The position numbers were made by a program, and so were the translations under genes. Below the pieces are notes generated by a model that was not told the origin of the DNA, searched no databases, and saw nothing but the letters and a program-made list of their open reading frames with translations. Source: Polynucleobacter sp. MWH-Aus1W21 (GTDB lineage Bacteria > Pseudomonadota > Gammaproteobacteria > Burkholderiales > Burkholderiaceae). Taken from it: DNA of 64,000 nt. Shown here in pieces: positions 52,244 to 61,165 of the stretch; within the stretch, counting starts at the first letter, position 1; every line of letters begins with the position of its first letter. The stretch is from assembly GCF_018687275.1 (NCBI RefSeq), contig NZ_CP061287.1:806001-870000 (forward strand), read 5' to 3'.

Positions 52244-53458
52244 ATGGCTATTTTCGAAGTTAAAGTTCCACAACTCTCCGAGTCAGTTGCTGAAGCAACT
52301 TTATTGCAATGGAAAAAGAAGGTTGGCGACGCTGTTGGTCAAGACGAGATCTTGATCGAAATCGAAACAGATAAAGTAGTTCTCGAAGTCCCAGCTCCAT
52401 CTGCCGGTGTTTTGACAGAAATCGTTGTTGCTGATGGCGGCACTGTTGTTGCCGAGCAATTGATCGCGAAGATCGACAGCACTGCCGTTGCAGCCGCAGC
52501 TCCTGCCGCTGCCGCACCTGCACCAGCCGCAGCTCCTGCTGCAGCTCCAGCGCCTGCTAAAGCAGCCGCTCCTGCAGCCAAAGCTGGCGCAGCCGCAGCT
52601 CCTTCAGCTGCCAAAATTTTGGCGGAGAAGGGTGTTGACGCTGGACAAGTTGCTGGTTCAGGACGTGATGGCCGTATCACCAAAGGTGATGCATTGAATG
52701 CTTCTGCAGGTGGCGCTAAGTCTGCTGCATTGCCAAGCGCACCAATTCCAACTGGCGATCGCCCAGAAGAGCGCGTTCCAATGAGCCGCTTGCGAGCCCG
52801 TATTGCTGAGCGTTTGCTTGAGTCCCAAGCAAACAACGCTATCTTGACTACATTCAATGAAGTCAACATGGGCCCAGTGATTGCACTGCGCAATAAATAC
52901 AAAGATCAGTTTGAGAAGACTCATGGTGTGAAGTTAGGCTTCATGTCCTTCTTTGTTAAGGCAGCAACACACGCCTTGAAGAAATTCCCACTCTTGAATG
53001 CTTCTGTTGATGGCAATGACATCGTTTACCACGGTTACTTTGATATCGGTATCGCTGTGAGCTCACCACGTGGCTTGGTAGTTCCAATTCTGCGTGACGT
53101 CGACCAAATGAACTTGGCTGACATCGAGAAGAAGATTGCTGAGTTTGGCACTAAAGCTCGCGAAGGTAAGTTGTCTATTGAAGAGTTGACTGGCGGCACA
53201 TTCTCCATTTCTAACGGTGGCGTATTCGGTTCTATGCTCTCCACTCCGATCATCAACCCACCACAATCCGCTATTTTGGGTATCCACGCTACTAAAGATC
53301 GTGCTGTTGTTGAAAACGGTCAAGTAGTTGTTCGCCCAATCAACTACCTTGCTTTGTCATACGATCACCGAATCATTGACGGCCGTGAGGCTGTGCTTGG
53401 TTTAGTTGCCATGAAGGATGCTTTGGAAGATCCTTCACGTCTTCTCCTTGATTTGTAA
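52244..53458 (+). CDS. sucB: Dihydrolipoamide succinyltransferase (E2)
   Basis: 404 residues: one lipoyl domain (1-77) with the lipoylated lysine in EIETDKVVLEVPA, a long Ala/Pro linker (about 84-122), an E1/E3-binding domain (about 123-160) and the catalytic domain ending in YDHRIIDGREAVLG. Single lipoyl domain as usual for OGDH E2. 48 bases after sucA. Confidence 0.98.
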   Translation: MAIFEVKVPQLSESVAEATLLQWKKKVGDAVGQDEILIEIETDKVVLEVPAPSAGVLTEIVVADGGTVVAEQLIAKIDSTAVAAAAPAAAAPAPAAAPAAAPAPAKAAAPAAKAGAAAAPSAAKILAEKGVDAGQVAGSGRDGRITKGDALNASAGGAKSAALPSAPIPTGDRPEERVPMSRLRARIAERLLESQANNAILTTFNEVNMGPVIALRNKYKDQFEKTHGVKLGFMSFFVKAATHALKKFPLLNASVDGNDIVYHGYFDIGIAVSSPRGLVVPILRDVDQMNLADIEKKIAEFGTKAREGKLSIEELTGGTFSISNGGVFGSMLSTPIINPPQSAILGIHATKDRAVVENGQVVVRPINYLALSYDHRIIDGREAVLGLVAMKDALEDPSRLLLDL

Positions 53459-53470
53459 GAAGGGAAGATC

Positions 53471-54907
53471 ATGAGCCAAGCTTTTGACGTAGTAGTAATC
53501 GGTGGTGGCCCTGGCGGCTACATTGCCGCAATCCGTGCAGCGCAACTTGGCTTCAAGGTTGCCTGTGCAGAATCAAGTTCTTATGATGATCCTAAGGGCG
53601 AGCCACGTTTGGGTGGTACATGCTTGAACGTTGGCTGTATTCCTTCTAAGGCCTTGTTGGCTTCTTCTGAGGAATTCGAGAAGATTAACCATCATGCCGC
53701 TGATCACGGAATTAAAGTGGGTGCAGTGAGTATTGACTCCAAGAAGATGATCGCTCGTAAAGATGACATCGTTACCAAGATGACTGGTGGCATTCAGTAC
53801 TTGTTCCGCAAGAACAAAATCACATTGTTAAAAGGCCACGCTTCATTTGAAGGTAAGGGCGCTGATGGCTATCAAATCAAAATTGATGGCAAAGACAAAA
53901 CTACAGTGACCGGTAAGAATGTCATCATTGCAACTGGTTCTAAGGCACGCCATCTTCCAGGCATCGCTGTAGATAACGTATTGATTTGCGATAACGAAGG
54001 TGCCTTGAAGTTTGATTCTGCCCCTAAGAAATTGGGTGTAATCGGTGCTGGCGTAATTGGTTTGGAGTTGGGTTCTGTATGGCGCCGTCTCGGCGCTGAG
54101 GTGACCGTGCTTGAAGCAATGCCATCCTTCTTGGGTGCCTGTGATATCAGCATCGCTAAAGAAGCGCAAAAGTTGTTTGCTAAGCAAGGTTTGAGCATCA
54201 ATACTGGCGTAAAAATTGGCGATGTGAAAGCTGACAAGAAGGGTGTAGTTGTTAATTACACTGACAGCGCTGGTAAAGCTGCTAAGTTGGAATGTGATCG
54301 CTTAATTGTTTCTGTTGGTCGCGTACCAAACACCGATAAATTAGGTTTAGACAAAATTGGTCTTAAAGTAGATGAGCGTGGCTTCATTCCTATTGATGAC
54401 CACACTTGTGCAACTGCAGCTCCTGGTGTTTACGCTGTAGGTGACGTGGTTCGCGGACCGATGTTGGCGCATAAAGCAGAAGATGAAGGCGTCTTGGTTG
54501 CTGAAGTAATTGCTGGCCAAAAACCACATATCGATTACAACTGCATTCCTTGGGTTATCTACACTGATCCTGAGATTGCATGGGTTGGTAAAACAGAGCA
54601 AGCGCTTAAAGAGGCTGGTATTGCATACAAAGCAGGTCAGTTCCCATTTGCTGCTAACGGCCGTGCTTTAGGCATGGGTCGCGCCGATGGTTTCATCAAA
54701 GTGTTAGCAGATGCTAAGACCGATGAGATTCTTGGCGTTCACATCATTGGCGCCAATGCTTCTGACCTCATTGCTGAAGCAGCGGTTGCAATGGAATTCA
54801 AAGCAGCAGCAGAAGATATTGCTCGTATCTGTCATGCACATCCAAGTTTGTCTGAAGTGATGCGCGAAGCAGCATTGGCGACAGACTCACGTGCATTAAA
54901 TATGTAA
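53471..54907 (+). CDS. lpdA: Dihydrolipoyl dehydrogenase (E3)
   Basis: 478 residues. FAD site VVVIGGGPGGYIAAIRAAQLG (about 6-26, start of domain), redox-active disulfide in GGTCLNVGCIPSKALL, NAD site VIGAGVIGLELGSVW and C-terminal catalytic HAHPSLSEVMREA. Reoxidises the SucB lipoyl group. Its stop is directly followed by the TTG start of zapE. Confidence 0.98.
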   Translation: MSQAFDVVVIGGGPGGYIAAIRAAQLGFKVACAESSSYDDPKGEPRLGGTCLNVGCIPSKALLASSEEFEKINHHAADHGIKVGAVSIDSKKMIARKDDIVTKMTGGIQYLFRKNKITLLKGHASFEGKGADGYQIKIDGKDKTTVTGKNVIIATGSKARHLPGIAVDNVLICDNEGALKFDSAPKKLGVIGAGVIGLELGSVWRRLGAEVTVLEAMPSFLGACDISIAKEAQKLFAKQGLSINTGVKIGDVKADKKGVVVNYTDSAGKAAKLECDRLIVSVGRVPNTDKLGLDKIGLKVDERGFIPIDDHTCATAAPGVYAVGDVVRGPMLAHKAEDEGVLVAEVIAGQKPHIDYNCIPWVIYTDPEIAWVGKTEQALKEAGIAYKAGQFPFAANGRALGMGRADGFIKVLADAKTDEILGVHIIGANASDLIAEAAVAMEFKAAAEDIARICHAHPSLSEVMREAALATDSRALNM

Positions 54908-56011
54908 TTGAAAACCATTGAGTTTTACCAACAAGAGTTAAAAGCGCGCGGGTATCAAAGTGATCCCGCGCAGCTTCGTGCTGTTGAGCGACTTCAGGAA
55001 TGTGAAGATCAATGGATTGCTTATAAAGAAATCCGCAGTAACACTCTCAAGAAAAAGATCTTTAAACCAACGCTTCCTCGCGGTCTTTACCTGTGGGGTG
55101 GAGTAGGCCGCGGCAAGTCTTTCTTAATGGACTGTTTTTACGCAGCCTCACCATTAGAAAAAAAGATCCGCATCCACTTTCATGAGTTCATGCGCGAAGT
55201 TCACCGCGAACTCCATGAGTTATCTGGCTTATCCGATCCATTGGATGAGTTGGCAAAGCGCATCTCAAATCGCTATCGCCTCATTTGTTTTGATGAGTTC
55301 CATATTAATGACATCGCTGATGCGATGATTTTGTATCGCTTGCTCGATGCACTCTTTGCAGACCGCGTGCAATTTGTGATGACATCAAACTATCGCCCAG
55401 ACCAACTCTATCCCAATGGTTTGCATCGCGATAGATTAATCCCAGCTATTAAGTTGTTGGAAGAAAAACTTGATGTATTGAATGTGGATGCTGGCAACGA
55501 TTACCGTCGTGTGCAAATGGCGCAAGTGGAAGCCTATCTAACTCCCGTGAATGCAGAAACTCAGGCAACGCTTGGTCAAATGTTCCAAACACTCATTGGC
55601 AATCAAAATGAAGCGCGTAATCCCGTCTTAAATATTGAGTCCCGTGAATTGCGTCCATTACACATGGCTGACGGTGTAGTGTGGTTTGACTTTAAAACCC
55701 TATGCTGCGGTCCACGCTCACAAAATGATTACCTAGAGATTGCTAACCAGTTCCATACGGTGATTCTGTCGGGGGTGCCCTATATGCCACCCAGAATGAC
55801 TAATGAGGCTCGTCGCTTTATTTGGTTAATTGACGTCCTCTATGACCATAAGATCAAGCTCATCATCTCCGCTGAGGTTCCGGCCCCGGATTTATACACA
55901 GAAGGTCAAATTACCGCTGAATTCTCAAGAACCGTGTCCCGTTTGATTGAGATGCAGTCTCGTGACTACCTAGATGCACCGCGCCGGGTAATTGATACCA
56001 GCTTGACCTAA
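54908..56011 (+). CDS. zapE: Cell division ATPase ZapE (AFG1 family)
   Basis: 367 residues. P-loop GLYLWGGVGRGKSFLMDCFY (about 58-77), Walker B CFDEFHINDIADAM and MTSNYRPDQLYPNGL (sensor region). ZapE binds FtsZ and limits Z-ring stability under stress. TTG start immediately after the lpdA stop, so translation is likely coupled; there is no clear RBS. Confidence 0.94.
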   Translation: MKTIEFYQQELKARGYQSDPAQLRAVERLQECEDQWIAYKEIRSNTLKKKIFKPTLPRGLYLWGGVGRGKSFLMDCFYAASPLEKKIRIHFHEFMREVHRELHELSGLSDPLDELAKRISNRYRLICFDEFHINDIADAMILYRLLDALFADRVQFVMTSNYRPDQLYPNGLHRDRLIPAIKLLEEKLDVLNVDAGNDYRRVQMAQVEAYLTPVNAETQATLGQMFQTLIGNQNEARNPVLNIESRELRPLHMADGVVWFDFKTLCCGPRSQNDYLEIANQFHTVILSGVPYMPPRMTNEARRFIWLIDVLYDHKIKLIISAEVPAPDLYTEGQITAEFSRTVSRLIEMQSRDYLDAPRRVIDTSLT

Positions 56012-56020
56012 AATAGGGTC

Positions 56021-56872
56021 ATGAGCAGCTTTTCACCCCTAAATGCCGACTTGCATTGCCATTCAGTAATTTCTGACGGCACTTTGACGCCTGAAGAATT
56101 GGCGGAACGCGCCAAAGCGAATGGCGTGCATTTGTGGGCGCTGACTGACCATGATGAGTTAGGTGGTCAAAAGCGTGCCCGTGAGGCAGCTAGCGCATTA
56201 AATATAGATTACCTCGCTGGTGTGGAGATCTCTGTCACTTGGATGGGTGAGACTATTCATATTGTTGGGCTTGGTATTGATGCCGAGCATATTGGAATTA
56301 TTGAGGGCTTGCGTCAAACTCGTGATGGTCGTGCGAATCGTGCGCAACTAATGGCTGAGCAATTACTCAAAGTGGGAATACCTGGTGCCTATGAAGGCGC
56401 ACTGCATTTTGCCGGTAATCATGAGCTCATCTCTAGAACACACTTCGCGCGCTTTTTGGTAGAGCAGGGCGTTTGTCGCAATACCGAGCATGTATTTAAA
56501 AATTACTTGATTGAAGGCAAGCCTGGGTATGTACCTCACCAGTGGGCTAGCCTAGATAATGCTGTAAATTGGATTAAGTCAGCAGGCGGCATAGCAGTGA
56601 TTGCTCATCCTGGTCGTTACAGTAGGTTAAACGCCATGCAAATGGATGAGCTCTATAAGCTCTTCAAAGAGCTAGGCGGCTTGGCGATTGAGGTTATTAC
56701 TGGTAGTCACAGCCCAGATCAATATAAAACCTTTGCAAAGATTGCACAGCAATATGGCTTCTTGGCTTCTCGCGGTTCAGATTTTCATGATCCAAATGAA
56801 AGTCATATTGATTTGGGTAATTTGCCGCATTTGCCAGATCATCTCACTCCAGTGTGGTCCGCCTTTCATTAG
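56021..56872 (+). CDS. rnm: PHP-domain phosphoesterase (RNase AM/YciV-like)
   Basis: 283 residues. PHP motifs NADLHCHSVISDGTLTPEELAERA (metal-binding HCH), LTDHDELGG, GVEISVTW, and later IAHPGRYS and GSDFHDP. Matches TrpH/YciV proteins, which remove short RNA or 3',5'-bisphosphate nucleotides and help 5' maturation of rRNA in E. coli. It precedes trpS, as in many proteobacteria. Confidence 0.87.
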   Translation: MSSFSPLNADLHCHSVISDGTLTPEELAERAKANGVHLWALTDHDELGGQKRAREAASALNIDYLAGVEISVTWMGETIHIVGLGIDAEHIGIIEGLRQTRDGRANRAQLMAEQLLKVGIPGAYEGALHFAGNHELISRTHFARFLVEQGVCRNTEHVFKNYLIEGKPGYVPHQWASLDNAVNWIKSAGGIAVIAHPGRYSRLNAMQMDELYKLFKELGGLAIEVITGSHSPDQYKTFAKIAQQYGFLASRGSDFHDPNESHIDLGNLPHLPDHLTPVWSAFH

Positions 56873-56932
56873 GCAATGATCACTGAATCCCTTATTTAAC
56901 TACTCCTTTAACTACTTAGAAAAAGAAAACAG

Positions 56933-58135
56933 ATGTTTGCTGAACGCGTTCTCTCTGGCATGCGCCCAACCGGTAATTTGCACTTAGGTCACTACCATGG
57001 CGTTTTAAAGAACTGGGTGCGCTTGCAGTCCGAATACCCTTGCTTCTTTTTCGTAGCTGATTGGCATGCCTTAACTACCCACTATGAAACTCCGGATGTG
57101 ATTGAACAATCTGTGTGGGATATGGTGATTGACTGGTTGGCAACCGGCGTTGATCCTAATCAAGCTACTTTGTTTATCCAAAGTAAAGTGCCTGAGCATG
57201 CTGAACTCTTTTTATTGCTATCTATGGGAACGCCATTGGGATGGTTAGAGCGTGTTCCGACTTATAAAGATCAGATTGAGAAGCTTAAGGAAAAAGACCT
57301 GCAAACCTACGGTTTCCTGGGCTACCCATTGCTTCAGGCCGCAGATATTTTGATTTACCGCGCGCAGTTTGTGCCTGTGGGTGAAGACCAGGTGCCTCAC
57401 GTAGAGATGACGCGTGAAGTGGCTCGTCGCTTTAACTATCTGTATGGACGCGAACCAGGGTTTGAAGAAAAAGCTCTAGAGGCTGTCAAGAAGCTCGGTA
57501 GCAAACGTGCCAAGATGTATGCTGAATTACGCGTTGCTTTTCAGGAGCGCGGTGATGATGAGGCGCTTGAGCAAGCTAAGGCTTTATTGCAAGAAGCGCA
57601 AAGCCTATCCATGGCTGACCGCGAACGTCTCTTTGGTTTTTTAGAAGGCGCTCGCAAAATAATTCTGCCTGAACCGCAAGCGTTGCTGACAGCAGCCTCA
57701 CGTATGCCTGGTATTGACGGACAAAAAATGTCTAAGTCTTACGGTAACACTATTAGCATTCGAGAAAACCCAGAAGACGTGATTAAAAAGATTCGCACGA
57801 TGCCTACAGACCCTGCGCGCGTTCGTAGAACGGATGTGGGTGATCCAGCACGTTGCCCTGTATGGCAATTACATGCTGTTTACTCTAATGAGGAAACCAA
57901 ACAGTGGGTTGATAAAGGCTGTAAGTCAGCTGGCATTGGCTGTCTAGAGTGCAAGCAACCTGTGATTGATGCGATTTTGGCTGAGCAACAGCCAATGTTT
58001 GAACGTGCTCAAAAATACCTCGATGATCCGAGCTTGCTGCGCTCCATCATTGCTGATGGCTGCGATAAAGCGCGCAAAGTTGCGCAAGAAACCATGCGTG
58101 AGGTTCGTGAGTCGATGGGCCTTGCTTACGATTGA
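56933..58135 (+). CDS. trpS: Tryptophanyl-tRNA synthetase
   Basis: 400 residues, class I: RPTGNLHLGHYHGVL (HIGH-type), LLQAADILIYRAQFVPVGEDQ, and the KMSKS loop as GQKMSKSYGNTI. Longer than the 330-residue type because of an insert at about 178-235, known in Betaproteobacteria. RBS AGAAAAAGAAAAC region is A-rich. Confidence 0.97.
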   Translation: MFAERVLSGMRPTGNLHLGHYHGVLKNWVRLQSEYPCFFFVADWHALTTHYETPDVIEQSVWDMVIDWLATGVDPNQATLFIQSKVPEHAELFLLLSMGTPLGWLERVPTYKDQIEKLKEKDLQTYGFLGYPLLQAADILIYRAQFVPVGEDQVPHVEMTREVARRFNYLYGREPGFEEKALEAVKKLGSKRAKMYAELRVAFQERGDDEALEQAKALLQEAQSLSMADRERLFGFLEGARKIILPEPQALLTAASRMPGIDGQKMSKSYGNTISIRENPEDVIKKIRTMPTDPARVRRTDVGDPARCPVWQLHAVYSNEETKQWVDKGCKSAGIGCLECKQPVIDAILAEQQPMFERAQKYLDDPSLLRSIIADGCDKARKVAQETMREVRESMGLAYD

Positions 58136-58144
58136 GGATTGACC

Positions 58145-58708
58145 TTGCACAATCCGCATGATGTGATTGCTAATGCATCCGTTTGGGTGAGGCGGTTTTC
58201 TCCGCTCATACCAAAAGGTGGGGTTGTATTGGATTTAGCATGCGGATCAGGGCGCCACTCCGAGTGGTTGGCAAATACTGGTCATCAGGTGTTAGCCATA
58301 GACCAAGATATTTCAGCCGTTCAAGCTTTAAATAATCCTCTCATCACCCCAAAGTGTTGTGATCTCGAGCAAACTGAATGGCCTCTCTCGAACTCTGAAT
58401 TCAGCGGCATAGTGGTCACGAATTACCTGTATCGCCCGCACTTAGATCAATTACCCCAAATGCTGGTGGATGGGGGTGTCTTAATCTATGAAACCTTCGC
58501 CTTGGGGAATGGGGATTTTGGCAAACCCGCGAACCCTAATTTCCTCTTAAATCCTGGGGAATTGCTCGCATTTGCAACCCGCCACGTGCTCAAAGTGGTG
58601 GCTTATGAGGACATTTATGTCGATCAGCCCAAACCAGCTATGGTTCAGCGCCTTTGTGCTGTAAAAGGCGAGCCAAAACAGCGCATTCCGTTACAATTTC
58701 AGGGTTAA
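58145..58708 (+). CDS. SAM-dependent methyltransferase
   Basis: About 187 residues with class I motif I GGVVLDLACGSGRHSEWLA and acidic motif II. TTG 58145 has GAGGA 6 bases upstream and is preferred to TTG 58139, which overlaps that RBS. Methyl acceptor unknown; the protein resembles the tellurite-resistance-type methyltransferases. Downstream of trpS and close to dapA. Confidence 0.82.
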   Translation: MHNPHDVIANASVWVRRFSPLIPKGGVVLDLACGSGRHSEWLANTGHQVLAIDQDISAVQALNNPLITPKCCDLEQTEWPLSNSEFSGIVVTNYLYRPHLDQLPQMLVDGGVLIYETFALGNGDFGKPANPNFLLNPGELLAFATRHVLKVVAYEDIYVDQPKPAMVQRLCAVKGEPKQRIPLQFQG

Positions 58709-58734
58709 GACAGCTAAAAATCGGTGCATATTCG

Positions 58735-59658
58735 GTGACAAATACAGCTCATTCCAAAGGTAGTAAAAAGCCCATCGCTGGTAGTATGCCGGCTATCGTG
58801 ACTCCGATGTTTGAGGATGGCAGCTTGGATTTCGCTAGCTTGCGTTCTTTATTGGACTGGCATGTAGCAGAAGGCACTGATGGGATTGTGATTGTGGGAA
58901 CCAGTGGCGAATCCCCGACAGTTTCAGTTGAAGAGCACTGCGAATTGATTCGCGTAACGGTGGAGCAGATTGCTGGGCGTATTCCAGTCATTGCAGGCAC
59001 TGGTGGTAATTCCACTATTGAAGCGATTGAGTTAACTAAATACGCTAAGCAAGTTGGCGCCGATGCCAGCTTGCAAGTAGTGCCGTATTACAACAAACCT
59101 ACACAAGAAGGTATGTATGCGCATTTCAAAAAGATTGCCGAGTCAGTAGATCTGCCGGTAATTTTGTACAACGTGCCTGGTAGAACAGTCGCAGATTTGG
59201 CTGGTCATACTGTAGTCCGCTTAGCGAGCGTGCCAGGCATCATTGGAATCAAAGAGGCAACCGGCAGTCTTGAGCGCGGAACCTTATTAATTAATGATTT
59301 AAAGCGTGCTGGCCATCAAGACTTTTCAGTGTTTTCAGGCGACGATCTCACGGCTGCAATGTTGATGTTGATGGGTGGTAAGGGCAATATTTCTGTTACA
59401 GCCAATATTGCGCCACGATTAATGCATGAGCTCTGTGTTGCAGCTATGTCCGATGATGTGAAGCGAACACGTGAAATTCAATATCAATTGATCGCAGTTC
59501 ACAAGGCGATGTTTACAGAAGCAAACCCAATTCCAGTGAAGTGGGCTTTACATGAGATGGGCAAGATTACTGCTGGCATACGTTTGCCATTAACCCCCCT
59601 AAGCAATTCCCTTCGTGAGCCATTAAAGGCAGCTTTAAAACAGGCCAACTTATTATGA
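58735..59658 (+). CDS. dapA: 4-hydroxy-tetrahydrodipicolinate synthase
   Basis: 307 residues from GTG 58735 (frame open to 58654 inside the previous gene; ATG 58786 would start directly at the barrel). AIVTPMFEDGSLD, GTSGESPTVS, and the Schiff-base lysine in GIKEATGSLER are diagnostic. First step of the lysine/diaminopimelate branch. The stop overlaps the bamC start (ATGA at 59655-59658). Confidence 0.96.
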   Translation: MTNTAHSKGSKKPIAGSMPAIVTPMFEDGSLDFASLRSLLDWHVAEGTDGIVIVGTSGESPTVSVEEHCELIRVTVEQIAGRIPVIAGTGGNSTIEAIELTKYAKQVGADASLQVVPYYNKPTQEGMYAHFKKIAESVDLPVILYNVPGRTVADLAGHTVVRLASVPGIIGIKEATGSLERGTLLINDLKRAGHQDFSVFSGDDLTAAMLMLMGGKGNISVTANIAPRLMHELCVAAMSDDVKRTREIQYQLIAVHKAMFTEANPIPVKWALHEMGKITAGIRLPLTPLSNSLREPLKAALKQANLL

Positions 59659-60803
59659 TGAATTTGCTTCAATCGGTCCGTCGATCCATATCGATTATTG
59701 CTTTAGTTGTTTTTGGCGTTGCGGTATTGAGTTCATGCAAGTCAGTGACTAGCAATGACACGGTTGACTACAAGTCCTCTGGTGCCGTACGCGGCCCTAA
59801 TCTGTCATATCCTCCTGATTTAATTACTGCGCAAGCAGATCGCCGTTACATCGTTCAAGATGGCACTGCCACCATGTCCGAATACAACGCTGCAGTTAAG
59901 AAATCTTCACAACTGCGTAGTAATGTCCTTACCGGTATTCCTGGTATGCGGATTGCGCGAGATGGTGAGCGACGTTGGTTGGTAGTAGAAAAGCCAGCGC
60001 CTGAGCTTTATCCGCAGGTAAAGGATTTTTGGCAAGAAAATGGCTTCTTACTGGTCGTTGATTCACCATCAACTGGCATCATGGAGACTGACTGGGCTGA
60101 AAATCGCGCCAAAATTGCGCAAGACTTTATTCGTTCAACAATGAGCGCAGTGTTGGATTCAGCATATGACACTGGCGAGCGGGATAAATATAAAACACGT
60201 TTAGAGGTAAGTAAGCCGGGTGAAACTGAAATTTACATTACTCAACGAGGCGCTGTTGAGCAGTGTGTTCGTGATCTAACGCAGGCGTGTCTTTCCACTA
60301 TTTGGACTCCGCGCCCAAATGATCCTGAGCTTGAGGCTGCATTTTTGGCCCGCTTGATGGAGCGTTTGGGTATGACTCAAGAACAAGCGAAGGCAATGGT
60401 TGCTGTGCCGCTTGGCCCTAAGACTCCTAAAGCAAAGTTTGTGCAGGATGGTACCAATCAGGCTCATATTGAGCTTGGTGTAAGCTTTGACCGCTCTTGG
60501 CGTGATGTTGGGTTGGCGCTTGATCGTTCCAACTTTACCGTGGAAGATCGAAACCGTACTGCCGGGGTTTACTACGTACGCTACGTCAATCCTAAAGATT
60601 TGGGTGATACCAAAGGCTTCTTTACAAACTTATTTAGTAGCAAAGACGATTCAAGCTTGAAGGCTAAAAAATACCAGGTTGTTTTAAAGAGCGCGGGTGA
60701 GAATTCTGTCAGTGTGTTTGTGCAAAATGCCGAAGGTAAGCCAGAAAATACGCCTGCTGGATTTCAGTTGTTAACCTTATTAACGGAACAGCTCTCAAGG
60801 TAG
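59655..60803 (+). CDS. bamC: Outer-membrane assembly lipoprotein BamC
   Basis: 382 residues. Lipoprotein signal with lipobox LSSC (about 26-29) after IALVVFGVAV, then the NlpB/BamC regions: the extended N-terminal segment GPNLSYPPDLITAQADRRYIV and two helix-grip domains. Part of the BAM complex that inserts beta-barrel proteins. dapA-bamC order is conserved. Confidence 0.93.
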   Translation: MMNLLQSVRRSISIIALVVFGVAVLSSCKSVTSNDTVDYKSSGAVRGPNLSYPPDLITAQADRRYIVQDGTATMSEYNAAVKKSSQLRSNVLTGIPGMRIARDGERRWLVVEKPAPELYPQVKDFWQENGFLLVVDSPSTGIMETDWAENRAKIAQDFIRSTMSAVLDSAYDTGERDKYKTRLEVSKPGETEIYITQRGAVEQCVRDLTQACLSTIWTPRPNDPELEAAFLARLMERLGMTQEQAKAMVAVPLGPKTPKAKFVQDGTNQAHIELGVSFDRSWRDVGLALDRSNFTVEDRNRTAGVYYVRYVNPKDLGDTKGFFTNLFSSKDDSSLKAKKYQVVLKSAGENSVSVFVQNAEGKPENTPAGFQLLTLLTEQLSR

Positions 60804-60823
60804 TTCGCTTTTTTAGAGCAAAT

Positions 60824-60852
60824 AAAAAAGCCGCTTTTCAGCGGCTTTTTTT
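60824..60852. terminator. Bidirectional terminator between bamC and small lipoprotein gene
   Basis: Stem AAAAAGCCGCT/AGCGGCTTTTT with a TTTC loop. Convergent genes on both sides. Confidence 0.92.
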
Positions 60853-60866
60853 CTTCATGAAGAAGA

Positions 60867-61055
60867 TTACTTCTTAGCGTCAGCAGCAGGAGCAGCAGGA
60901 GCAGTTGGAGCAGCAGGAGCAGCAGCAGGAGCTTCAGCAGCAGGAGCGGCTGGAGCAGCAGCAGGAGCAGCTTCAACAGGCTTTGCTTCTTCTTTTTTAC
61001 CGCAAGCGGCCAAGGCGATTGCTAACATAGCAGCGAATACGAGTGACTTCTTCAT
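60867..61055 (-). CDS. Small Ala/Pro-rich lipoprotein
   Basis: 62 residues. Lipoprotein signal MKKSLVFAAMLAIALAAC with lipobox LAAC (Cys18) followed by GKKEEAKP and a low-complexity Ala/Pro tail. The tail could be extended in the periplasm. RBS is seen before ATG 61055 (AAGGAAT). Function unknown; similar short lipoproteins are common in Burkholderiales. Confidence 0.8.
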   Translation of the reverse strand: MKKSLVFAAMLAIALAACGKKEEAKPVEAAPAAAPAAPAAEAPAAAPAAPTAPAAPAADAKK

Positions 61056-61165
61056 TTATAAATTCCTTTAAAAAAATTAACAACAATTACCGGTAATTGT
61101 TCTTTGGATATACCGAGGGATAATCCCTAAGTAGTTTCCAGTATTTATTATATCCATCTCTGTAA

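Noticed and set aside
52339..52902. 187-residue antisense frame over sucB
   Set aside because: It mirrors the Ala/Pro linker and lipoyl region of sucB; its composition is an artefact of GCN/CCN repeats.
60764..60976. Leu-rich 70-residue frame on the minus strand
   Set aside because: Shadow of the Ala-rich lipoprotein gene read in another frame; no RBS or family pattern.
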